Assembly (NCBI GenBank): GCA_918807975.1
Contig: OU964921.1
Location: 30,654,498 to 30,718,497 of the forward strand
Direction: 5' to 3'
DNA from: Aplidium turbinatum
Taxonomy: Eukaryota > Chordata > Ascidiacea > Aplousobranchia > Polyclinidae
DNA: 64,000 bases
The notes beneath the pieces were generated by a model, which worked only from the letters and a program-made list of their open reading frames with translations, did not search any database and was not told the DNA's origin. A program made the translations under genes and the position numbers. Of the stretch, positions 1 to 12,400 are shown one piece after another. Within the stretch, counting starts at the first letter, position 1, and every line of letters begins with the position of its first letter.

Positions 1-292
1 TTTGCTCCTAAGTTTATGCTATATTGTACTATTATTGAAAATTAGTAGAAAACTTCAACTAATTTTTCAGTAATTAACACATAGTCAATTAAAAATAAGA
101 ATATTAATAGATTTTACGACGACAACGCTTTTTTTTGAGAAATTGTTCTATTAATAAAAAGTCTCCAACACCGATAGGCTAAGTTCGAGTCAGTTTTATA
201 TGGTTTTGTTTACTTAAGAAATAATGGTGGATGAAAAAGCGATGTATTCTGGAGCTTCAATAAGTTTCAATAAATAAGGTCTTTTTGTATAG

Positions 293-439
293 GTACGGAT
301 GCAATACGGTACAGTCTCAATGTATGACTACGTCTAAACATGGAGAACTTATTTATTATGTCGGTTCTATTGTGATAGCGTACAATGTTATTCGCAAGTC
401 CCAACGCCATTACATGGAACACAGCAGTAACGTTACCAG
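293..439 (+). CDS. EML exon: HELP motif core
   Basis: After the acceptor at 291-292 the frame reads YGCNTVQ...KHGELIYYVGSIVIAYN...RHYMEHSSNVT. This matches the HELP pattern of EMLs (YGYRGxxCRNNLY...GExVYFxAxxxVxYN...QxxYLGH). The exon enters with 1 base completing a codon and leaves in phase 2 at an AG|gtaag donor. The preceding exon must lie before base 1; I found no credible one in 1-290. Confidence 0.85.
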
Positions 440-3400
440 GTAAGATAACGAGATTTTATCCAATTTCACTTTGTCTACGCATCCGAGAAGCAAAAATTGT
501 CGGAGAAGCACAGTCAACTTTCGGCTCGGGACGGTACATGATGATGATGATTTGTGGAACAAATGCTATTGTTACGAGTTTTCTATAAGTCAGCTGTTGT
601 GAACTGAGCACATAGCAGTTGAGTAAGTGACAACTAAGCCAGCAACATATCAGCAAGTAGCCGAAAGTTGGCAAATGATGAAACCAAGCAAGTAGCAATA
701 TTGAGCAAGCTAAAACTTGACATGTCACAAATTAGCAAATTCAATTTAGCAATTAAGCGATGACCAATCAAGTCCGATAGTGGGTGAAAATTTCAATTGC
801 TGACTTAAGCAGTAATCGAAATTTACTTGTTGAGTTGAAGCACTCGCTGAGGTGTCGCATGTCGAGTGGTCCGACCACCATTTTTACTGTGGTTTCAATA
901 AACAAAACTGTTTCATCATACTCAGGGCCGGATTTAGAATTTAAGTCTGGGAGACCTCCTGCAAAATGAAAAAAAAGTGTCTTAAAATAAACTAATAAAA
1001 TATCAAAATTATAATGAAAGAATAAGTAGTGGTTAGTTCTATGGTAGGCTTCAGTATGTCAATAAATACCTTTCTTAAAAAATACAGCTAGTAGGATAAT
1101 TATTCCATGTTCATATTAGTTCTCAGGTGAAGGCTTCTTGTTCGCTTGAGGTTGCTGTTCTGTTTATTTGCATCATTGCGAGACCTGACACTCAATCAAT
1201 CAATGATTTATTTGCAAGGCTCAGAAGCCTACATGGTCGAAATATGCAAGTGGTATATACAATACAAAAGTGGCACAAGGTCCCACACTGACAGGGAGAC
1301 AACGAAACGACCCTACAATCTACTAGTCAATTGCTATCCTAATTGTCCTAAGTGATAATTGTGTCATTTCAGACATACATAAAAATATAAGCTAACTGAC
1401 GCTGACAGTATATCAATATATATTGACCAATTGCCTAGCTTAAAAGTCTATTAGTCTGTACATATATAAAAAATATACCTGGGAGACAATTGCCTCTGCA
1501 CACAAGTGTTGAAAATAACCATTTGAAGATAACTAAACTTTGTAATTTGATTCTAAACATTTTGTGAAATATTAGGCTACGGTACTGTAAAATAAAAAAT
1601 GTTATTCAAAGAAAATAATTGACTAACATCGTTTGTTAAAAGTTTGCAGATAATTTTCTCAATGACTTTCAACAGTCAAGCAGTTTTCAATGTAACAGTT
1701 AAAACGTAACCTTTAACTTGTGTCATATTTCCTTTCCAAAAAAACACACACACCAGATATTTAATTTAAATGATGACCTGTTTACGAATAGCCTACCTAC
1801 TTTACTTTATTAAAACTGGTTGCGAGAAAATTTTACGTTATTTCCAGGTGAAAGTTTCTCCAAATATACTGGCCATGTTTAAACATTTTTAAATACTTGT
1901 AGTACATCTTAAATTTTGAGGCCCCTAAATCTTGAGGCCCTATGCTTCAGCCTTTGTAGTCTAATGGTAAATACGACACTGATCATACTATTTGAACTGA
2001 CGTGCTGTTGTGCACTAACAGCATCACTGCTCATCCAAGCGATGTCCTTGTGGCGTCTGCTCAAGAAGAAAGTTCCAAAAAAATGAACAACAGTCTCCAA
2101 TCTCAAACCGATCGCTATTCGTCATGTGATGGCAGCGCCCATATCCGGGTGTGGAACACAGTAACTATGGAAACCGTGCGAACAATTGGACTTGGGATAT
2201 TACGCAGTTCTGTTTATAAGATGCAATTTCTGAATAATTCGGTAACTGATAATTTTACATCTGTATGAACTGTTTTATAAATAAATTAAGCGTTTTAAAA
2301 TTTTAGCTGCTATTTATATGAACAATTGTTTTCATTAGTTGATCACGGGTAGATATTTTGAGTTTATACACATTCATATAAAAATCACTATTTTAAAGAG
2401 TAATTTAGAGAGGTTATAAATGGCTGACAGCCTACATAGATGAATATCGCTTTGTGAAATCATTGTAGACTTACTTCATAACAATTGAGCACAATGAAGA
2501 AAGCACGATGACTGTGTGGGACGGGGGATGTCGGGTCACCAGCAAATCGACTTCATTCTTTGAACCTAAAAAAAGTACAGAAACACCGCTAGTGAATAAA
2601 CTGAGTACATCTAAGAAAAGATTCACACCGACTCTTCCTACATCGTACAAACGTTCCGAGAACAATAAAATGAAGACACAAAAACAGCGTGAGGGTATGT
2701 GGTTGAAGGAAGTGTTGTTTTTCGTGCTATAACTAACTTTAATCCTTAGAAGGTTGGGTTCCTCGAGTCTTGCTCAGTTTGGGGGGGGGGGGGGCTGTTG
2801 ATTCTTCTTATGTTTTAGGAGTGATATCTCTGTTATTGTTTAAGGCACAGTTTCAAAATTTGGGATTCACTTTGTAAAATTATTCACGCTGAGCAATTGA
2901 GCATATCCAAAAATTAAAACTAAGTTATGTGAATTTTAGAACTGCTCATATACGTTAAAATGTTGAGGTGAATTATGACTGTAATTGTAGAGTGGGTTTA
3001 CACATTACTTTTTGGTAATGAAGAACATGCATTGCAATGTTGTGAATAAATTTTTTTTACATAATTTTACATACAGCCAATTCCCTTCACGCTTTGAAAC
3101 AGTTAGGCTTAACGAGACATGGACCAAATTAATTAGTTTCATCCAGCTGGTGGAAAAATTTTGAACAATAGAATATGAAATATTTCAGAGGATGTGCTGA
3201 GAAATGCCTTATATTTCTCAATTTATAACCTTTATTCGCTCAAAATTTCAGCTCAATAAAGGTGAATAAAAGTTAGGAAAAGTCAAGAAATCTCGTAGAA
3301 CAGCCTCAGTTGTTTTAGAGATACAACTGTTGATACAAAAAGTTGAATTGACAGCCCCCCTCCCAACCTTCAAAGGGTTAAGCACTTTCAAGTAGAAATT

Positions 3401-6400
3401 GTAATATTAAAAAAGTTTTACAACTTAGAAATGCATAGCATCACAAAATATTTGTTTAGCTGTGAGTTATCTATTCAGTTCGAATACCAACAAAAATATA
3501 GTGTAACTCTTTGCTATCTCTAGCCATCATTTCAATGTTTTTCAGAAAATATGCGACTTGCGCACTCAAAAACTGTAAATGGACCGAAAGGAATTGCCGG
3601 GAGCCTGTGTGGAGAGTTAGAGTTTGTCACAGTTGGAAAACATCACTTGAGCTTTTGGAAGTTAATCGAAAGCTGTGAAGATGATGGATTAGAAGGAGTT
3701 GCAATCTCCGAACCTGATCAGTAAGTGATTTATTTGTCTTGTTACTCGCCAGCAAGCAAGTAACAATATAAGTTCAATCTGATTTATTGAAATATTTGCG
3801 GAATCAACCAGTGATAGATTTGGGTTCTAAGGGAGTGAAGGTAAAATTTCATGGAGCCCCAATTTGGCAATTGCTCATTACTTCTTTTTCTTCAGGCTTT
3901 ATTTCCACTTCAAGTGAGGTAGCCAGTGCAGATTGCAGTTTTCCACATCACTCTGTCAGCAGCATTTTTCTCCTTTACTCTATTTCCATATCTTCTGTCA
4001 CACAACTTCTCCATCTTCTTTTCGGACTTGCTCGCTTTTTTACCAACTTCCAATTGTCTTATTCTTCTTCCGACATAATCTTTGTCTCTCCTCACGACGT
4101 GACCCAACCATTTAAGGCGTGTCTCTCTTAGCTAATTTTTCAACTCTCTGACTTGCATTCGTTCTCTGATGATTTCATTTCTTACTCTGTCATGCTTTGT
4201 CAACCCAAAAGACCATTGTAACATTTTCATTTCTGCCACTTGCATTTTCCCTTTCTGTGTTTTCGTCAGGGCTACCCCTGCATACAATACAACATTGCTG
4301 GTCTTCCCATCGTTTTATAAACTTTCACTTACAGCTTTTCTAGCACCTTTCTGTCACACATGATTCCTTTTTATTTTCTTTCACGCTCCTTATTCTGTTT
4401 GGCATTTCTTTGTCACCTCTTTGTCGCTCGTTCCGTTCTCATGAAATGTCGAGCCAAGATATTTGAATTCTGATACTTGTTTTACCTTTTTTCCTTGCAG
4501 TTGTGTTTCTCTCTCATTATCTTTTGTTGACCTCTGGAGTTTGAAATATTTTGTCTTTTGCCTGCTCATTTTCATCACTTATTGCCGTTTAAATCGAGTG
4601 TTGCCATAAAATGAAAATTTCGTCTAGAAGAACGAGATTTCTTACTGGGTTGGTCGGTTAAGTTTGCAAATTCTCGTATGTTTTGAGAAGTTGACAAAAC
4701 CTTTCTTTTTAATTTTTGGATAATTTTGTATGGGCAAGATTTGGTCTACCATCCGTGACCTACTTTACAACATATTCTATTGAAATTGATCACATAATCT
4801 CCTGAAATTTTGTACAACCTTTATAAACACTTAAATTAAACGCACTGTTTGCTATTAAATTTTTTGTTACATAAATTGAAATAATGGATGAAAATAATAA
4901 TAATATGAAACGTCATCGAGCTTGTAAAACCGTTCAGATATTTAATATAAGCTAGATTGCAATCAAACTTTTCGGTATAATTATGTTTGATGGTTTGATC
5001 AGGCTAATTAAAGAGTTAGTTGACAGTTATGTGGGACTATTAAAATTTTATGTTTTCTAGTGGTGATTTTGGAAAAAATTTCTTCCGAGCTGAATATATT
5101 TCGACGTGTGTGGCAACAAGTAAACTTTTGGACTCTGGAAGCATTGTTACTGGAGATTCAAACGGAACACTTTTAATTTGGTCTGAGAAATCTCAAGCAG
5201 CAACCAAAGGATATCCTCATGCGCATGAATGCCAAATATCATCGATATGCATCAGTGAAGACGGTATGCTCGTTATGTTTTATTGAGTACATACATTTTA
5301 TAATAGAGAAATATGTTTGTTTTATTTGACTTCCTAATACGAGTCGAGAAAAAGAAACACAATTACTTAAAAATGAAAATATAGCAATAGAAAGGTCTGG
5401 CAGCCCCTTCTACTAACGTTTTATAACTGGTAACCTTTGTAACACCTGTTGCAAGTAAGCTATTGTTGATTTACTTTTTTAATTTTTTTTTTGTGAGCGT
5501 TAAAAGATCAACGTTGTGTAATTTCATCGTCTCATTCTTATTGGATTGAACGCGTTGACGCTTTTGATTGTACTTGTATCATTTTTTATATTATGAACAA
5601 CATCTTGGCGTTGTTTGTTATGAAATAACTCGACCGGTTGTGAGCTGGGTGGCCGCTCATAAAATCTATTTTATAACATTTAGGCTAAAACTCGTCCATG
5701 AATTATCTTAAAATTAGCCTTGGCATAAAATAAATAAAAAAGCCATTATTAGTAGATTGATTAAAATTCTACACGTCAGAGGCAAATTAAATTCACATAT
5801 GCTTAAATTTTTTGATGTTAACGTTAGTTCTTACATGTTGCAGGATACATCTTTACAGCAGGAGCCAAAGATAAAGTTGTTAATGCATTCAATCTCAGGA
5901 AAAACAAAATTGATAAATGTGGCTCCATAAAAATACCGTTTGATCAAGGATCTGCAACATGTCTGGTTTGCATTGAAAAATCTCTGCTTATTGCCACCGA
6001 AAAAAATCTCATAGTGTCCGTGGAAGTTGAGACCTTTCCAACAACACAAGTGAGCTCTGTGACGTCTTCTATACCAAAGTTAACCTCCAAACTCTCCTCA
6101 AGGTCTTACTCCTTTGGCTCTGAATTTTACATAAATCCGACTCCCATCACAGCAAAGAGCTTGCATAATGAGCCAGTTACCGATCTGTCATCTGATAAAA
6201 GAGTTTTCACAAAATTTGACACGTATGAACTCGCCAGAGGTTTTAGTAAGGGGTTGAAGCACATCTGCCCTCTTGGTCCTCTCAAAGCTAAATTCAGCAA
6301 CAAAACAGGTAAAAGTTTTTTTTTAAATTTAACTTCTTACTTTTCAAAACTTGCCGCTTTGTTGGTATGCTAGATGTTAGGAGGTTTTTTAAATAATGCA

Positions 6401-9400
6401 AACAAACAGACGTAGCCTTTACTTAAACTATTTTATGGTGGCAGACATAGAAACGTACCAAAATGCTAGGTGATGCACAGCTTTAAAGTTTTTCTCGGTT
6501 TCTATTTTATTAAATTTAAAACTTGATTGAAAATCCGTTCTTCTCTTTACTTTACTACTTCACCTCAATAAAAAGTCCTTTTGTTTACGTTCAATAACAA
6601 TTTAGTAAATATAAAAATGTAATAAATAATAAGCAATAATTAAGTAATAATAATATACAAATAATAAATAATTCATCTTTTTTTTATCTGCTGTTTGTGG
6701 TTCTGCTGGGTTCATTGAATAGACGCGGCCCACAACCAAACCAGCGACCATCTAGCTGTGCCATCTGTGGAGGAAGGCATGGCGATGATCAGAAAACAAA
6801 TGGCAAAAAGTGCCGGGTAAGAACTATTTTCATTTCATTAGGCAAATGTGGAAGCGAGGGTACCTTATATTTTTTGATAACAATGTTTTACAAGGCTTTT
6901 GGTGAAGTTTTGAAAGTAACTTCACCTTTCTCTGCTGCGATTATACACACTTTACATTGTTATTCTAGTGGGCTACTTATTTTGATGACGTTTATCATTC
7001 TGCACATAACACTGCAGCAGCTTACTTATAAGTAAATTTTTGTGATAATTTAAACATTTTAGGTCTAATATTGGAATTTCATCAATGAAACATAAATAAT
7101 GTGTTAAATAGGCAATGACGGAGTTTACTGTAGCTTACGTCGTTTTGTCAGAGCTAGAAAATTCCAAGAAACAGCCGAACGTCCAGAAAAAGCTGTATAT
7201 GCTTGGCGTAGTAATAATGTACGCTCAGAAGAATGCAGTCTTAGAAGACCGATTCTTTCTGCTTCTTCACCTCGTCTTCTCACCGAAGAAAGAGTTTTGC
7301 TAAGGTAACTGATATACTCGTTTTTTTTTTTTAAATTATTTTGGACTCAGGTTTTCAGAGAAAAATGAAATTGTTCAAATCTTGTTGTAATCTCATTTCC
7401 AAGTCAACAAATACCTAAGATAAAATATCGGCTTGCCTCCAGTGCTCTGGCCTAAATTATATTTGGTAAGGCGTAACTTTAATTTAATAACGTAATTTAA
7501 TAATAATATGTCGCGTTAAGCTACTTTGAATTATGTTCAAATATTGCAATTTAATTACAGAGAGAAAGCTCGATTCGAAGATTTGCAGAAGTCATTGCCG
7601 TTGTTCGCTTTGACCAATCATGTTGCAACAAAGCAGTTGTTTTTTGAAGATGATTTAGCAAACTCTTTTGTTCACGATTGCTTTGTATCGTCATCTGCTG
7701 ATGGCTGGCTGACAATATATAGCTCTCAAGAACACATGTATGAAAAATAATTTTACTTTCATTCTACGCTACTTTACTGTAGTCTAAACGAAAGCAATTA
7801 GCCTACTTAATAGCCTAACTGGTTAATCAGTTTATTCAGTATAGTTGTGAATTTTTACTTAACCTGTGATTAGCTTTGTATATTTTGTTGTTTCACATTT
7901 ATTGTTTGTAGCATATATGGTCAAAGTTTGTAAAAGGTAGGCCAAGAACCCTTAACAAAGTTGGCGCGTGTTGACCGTTAATACTTCACTAACTTAACCA
8001 TGTGGTTATTTTTCTTCTAGCTTTATGAAACCTCGCTCTATTTATTATTAAATCAATTGATTTTACTTGCAACAACAGAATAATTGGCCGCTTTAAGCTT
8101 TCTCCAGTTGGCAAGATCACGTGCATAGATACGTGTCCACAGCGACATCTAGTGGTAGTTGGCACCGACAAAGGACATGTGACGATTATACAAATTAATC
8201 TGAAGAGTTTTCAGGTAAAACTATGTATTTATATTTTTGAGTAAACAGAAGTAGTTTATGTATTGTTTTTTAAGAATTAGTATCGCGATTAATAAAACAT
8301 TACAAAAAACAAAAACATAAACGGTTTTGTTTTTGTTTAAGGTTTTGTCGAGCTTGAAATGTCGCTGCTCAGGAGGAGGATCTGCAGCTATAATTGCATT
8401 ACGATTTTCGCCTAATGGAAAAAAATTGGCTCTTTCCGTAGGCTACGATGTAATTATTCTGCTGAGTAAGCCGCCATTGCTTTCAGAACATGGAAGGTAA
8501 TGTAGCCTACATTTTTGCCATCTTTGTATCATTTTCACAACAGTTTCATATTTTCATAGATAGGCTGCTATTGTTTCAAAGTAGCATCTTTATTTTACTG
8601 ATTGATTAATATAGTAAATTTCAAACCAAACATCCAAGTGAAAAAAATTAAAACGTTATATATACCTCAAAGGGTTAACCCTTTGAGGTATATAACGTTT
8701 TAATTTTTTTTTTTTAACCAAGGAAATTTCCTTAACCGATAAGCTTTGTAAAACACACATATTGCCGAAATCATATATGCAACTTTGCAACTGAAGGGAC
8801 TTTGGCACGGAGCGGAACAGAAAAAAGACTTCAAAAAAATATTTTAATTTGGGGCAAAATTGCCCCAATTTTTGGGTCATTTTTGACCCACTGTGGTCTT
8901 ACGGGCGTTATTATCGTATTCTGAATGAAATCATAATGTCATTTCTACCCAACCATTCATCCGGCCATTCGTCAATCGGTTCGTCCCTCTATCTGTCCAT
9001 CTGTTTGTGTTTGTTTGTCGGTCTGTCGTATTTGTGTTGGAATGCCTTTATCTATGATACAATATCGTTTTGAAGAGTCACATTAGCCTACTGTAGCTAC
9101 TTTAGTTCATAAATATATAGCTTTGAGAATATGCACATGAAAAGTAAACCGTGGAAAAAAGAAAACATCAGAAAGCGGTCTCGGTCTTTAGGCATCAACA
9201 GTAACGCGCTTATTGAGACCACATTTTAGTCCTCTTGTATTTGCAGCAAATTAGGCTACTTTCCTTTATTACAAATATTTTAAATACTTTTATAATTTTT
9301 TGATTTGTTTGGTAGATGTGTTGGTCATCGATCTGACTCGATAAGTTGCTTGGACTGGTCTAATAAAAAATATTCAGGCTCGTATTTCTTAAGATCTTGT

Positions 9401-12400
9401 GCTACACACCCAAGTAAGTATAGGTGATATAGCTTTTATAAGCTACAGTATTTTAAGGCTTTACCATGCCTTGTAAGTAAAGAATCTCCAGTATGGCTTA
9501 ATATAAATACAAAAATGGCTTAAATGTATCACGACCTGTTCACGGCGGTTGCCTTGAAAACCGGAACATCCATAGTAGCACTGCAGCAAGAATATCAATA
9601 TTTTATGGACGATTTTTATCATTTACCTTGGGGATACAAATTTACAATTAGCTTACTTGAATTTATGTTTACGTACCAAAAAATGAAAAACAGCTTTTAT
9701 AACAATAAAATAGTAGCCTGCCTGACATATTTTTATGGTTAATTTTGTTCATCAAACAATTTTTATAGTTCCTGAAGTGAAGACATGGCACACGGATACT
9801 CTACTTGAAGTAAGGGATATCATTACAACCATGGAGTGGGCTACCAAATCTTGCATTTTAGACTACAGCACCAAAGGTTGGTTCATTTGTAAGGACACAT
9901 ATTGACAAGAACTTATGTTTAATTACATTAAGTTTCAGTTTAGTAGCCTACATATAGGGGTAAACGATTGATGAACTTAACTGAAGTAATTTAGATGTTT
10001 TGATTGAAAATACTAATTTCTTAATAATTATTCTGAGAATTAATCGGAAATTCACTAGAAAGCTATTCGTATCTAGCTAAAGACGTTGCCACTTTTAAGA
10101 AACAAAATTTACTCAGCAATTAATTTTCACATAGGAATATGGGACAAGTATTCTACTCCGAGTGCTGTATCTCGGCTTGCGGTCAGCACATTTCAATTCA
10201 GTGAGTGGACACGAAACTCGACGTATTATGAACACACAAGCAACACTTTGAATTCAAAATTAAAAGTGCCATCCAGTGACAAAAGAGGGACAAACGATTT
10301 AGAAACATTTTTGTGTATCGGAGACGTAGATGGACATGTGACCGCTCAACCATATCCTTGCTTGCGATGGAAATCCACAGCCACAGAAGATAAGATAGAA
10401 TATAAAAACGAACACAGGTAGGTCATGAAATTAAAGAAGTGGTGATACAACATACAGAAACACTGTCTCACAAAAAATCTCTCTGGTAACCTGAAGAGTT
10501 TTACAATTATTTTTCAAGGAAGGTCATCAAGGAATACTATCACTATTAGACTTCAATTTGATAACACTAGACATATTCTTGACAAAATGTTTAGATTCTT
10601 TTCCAATAAAAGGAATAGTGAGAAAGCTTTTCAATTCATGTTTCTCTGTCGGAGAGTCAGTAGAACTTGAATCCGCAAACCGTCTCGGGATATTATTAAA
10701 AATTTACGAGAGATAGTTGTTAGCATTAAAATAAGAACGTAATCGATAGGCTTCATTATTGAAACAATCAGAATTGAAGCAAATGTCTCGTGCTCGCTTA
10801 AAGCAAGCACTTAGTCATAGTCTATCCAGAGTTGTAGTTAGAAGGGCATATAGTGTTGAAATTCAGAAGGAGCTTAGCATTGGTATACTACCAATAAATT
10901 TTGCGTCATTTATGTGTTGTTTTTTGTTTTTTTTCCTTACGCAATTAAGCGTCAATTAAGATGTGATTTTGTCTCTCCTTTGCCTTGCCGTTTCATTCTT
11001 ATGCGTTTATTTTTTCGATTTCTGTGTGGGGATCAGTTTTGTAATTTCAATTTATGCAGAACATCAGTCAGTTGGTTACCTGAAAAAGACATGCTAACAT
11101 GAGCATGTCCGAAAACGTTGGTAATTTTTAGTTTATTTTCATGTTGTCACATTATGTTACATGCTGTGTGGCTGTTAGGTTTTATATATCTAAAAGTATC
11201 TCAAAAACTAGACGTGATGGAAACAATTTGGCTTCAGATTCTAAATCAGTTTCTCAAACTTAGCCACAACGGTCGAAAAACTCTCAGATCCATGAAACAG
11301 TTTTTTGTTGTAGCCTACAATGTAATTATTAACAGCCTTAAAAATAGCCCTTGTGTGGTCAGTTTCAATTACGTATTTCATTTTCAAATACCAAAATTCA
11401 ACGTCAATACGTATGTATTGTAGGCTATAATGTTGTATAGCCTATCTACCAAAAACTGTTGAACAAGCAACAAACAATAAACTGGGTGCTGATTGTTGAA
11501 GGAAAAAATATCTTTTGTCTGGTTATGAGGCTGGTTGTTGAAAATTTGACGAAGTTGGTGAGAAGTCAAGGAAACCAATGTACGTGTCCACTTTCAAGCA
11601 TATCATTCAGCTTATTGTCAAGCCTCAACTGCGTCCTTTAGAGCAGTGGTTCTCAACCGGGGTCCGCGGACCCCAAGGGGTGCGCGAAGCGATTTCAGGG
11701 GTCAGTGAAAGTTTCCGAGTTCGCAGCATGATTGATAAATTACGAAATTTAAAAATTGGTTGGCTATGCTTTATTTGTATATTACCGTGATTTCAAACTG
11801 TTCTTCCCAACGAACTGGTGCGATGTCCTTTGAACTTTCAAAGGACCTTGCACAAAGGTTTGGTTTCCTAACTAAAAAAATATCATATAAATGAATTACT
11901 TTTTTAATAAGGCTATGTTCAACTTAATATTCTTTTGTGACAGCAGTCTATTGATCAATGCTTAATTGAGAAATCTAAACGTTAGTCAGCAGTCTCTCAC
12001 CACTCACAGTTTTGCAATGACAAAGATTATAACGAATTAATATTGATTAGAAATGAAAAAAGAGAGAAATTCTTTGGAACGTTCGCAAAATTATATTGAT
12101 TTTTGATAAAATTTATAAAAAAGCTCTCAATGTCATCAATCGTCATAAGTGCGTCGCAAGTTCAGAAAATTCTTCTAAGTGTGTCGCTTCGAGGCTTATG
12201 AAACATTTGATTCCATTATAGGAGAAGCAATATACCAAAATTTCAGATAATTTTTTTTTAAGGGTCCGCGGCCGCTTCGAAGGTATCAAAAGGGGTCCGC
12301 CAAAACAAAAAGGTTGAGAACCACTGCTGTAGACTTTAGAGCATCCTGCAAATGCTTCAGCTACCCTACCACGCAACAATTGGTTTGCCACTGAGCAGCT

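Noticed and set aside
925-1950. CAGGGCCGGATTTAG at 925, a typical hAT MITE left end, with a possible worn right end (AGGCCCCTAAATCTTGAGGCCC) near 1918-1945.
   Set aside because: The right end is too degenerate and no target duplication could be seen, so no element is annotated.
7115-7303. A 62-codon ORF with an ATG in an EML exon.
   Set aside because: It is a shadow frame of exon 7112-7304; the frame fixed by both neighbours is different and fully open.
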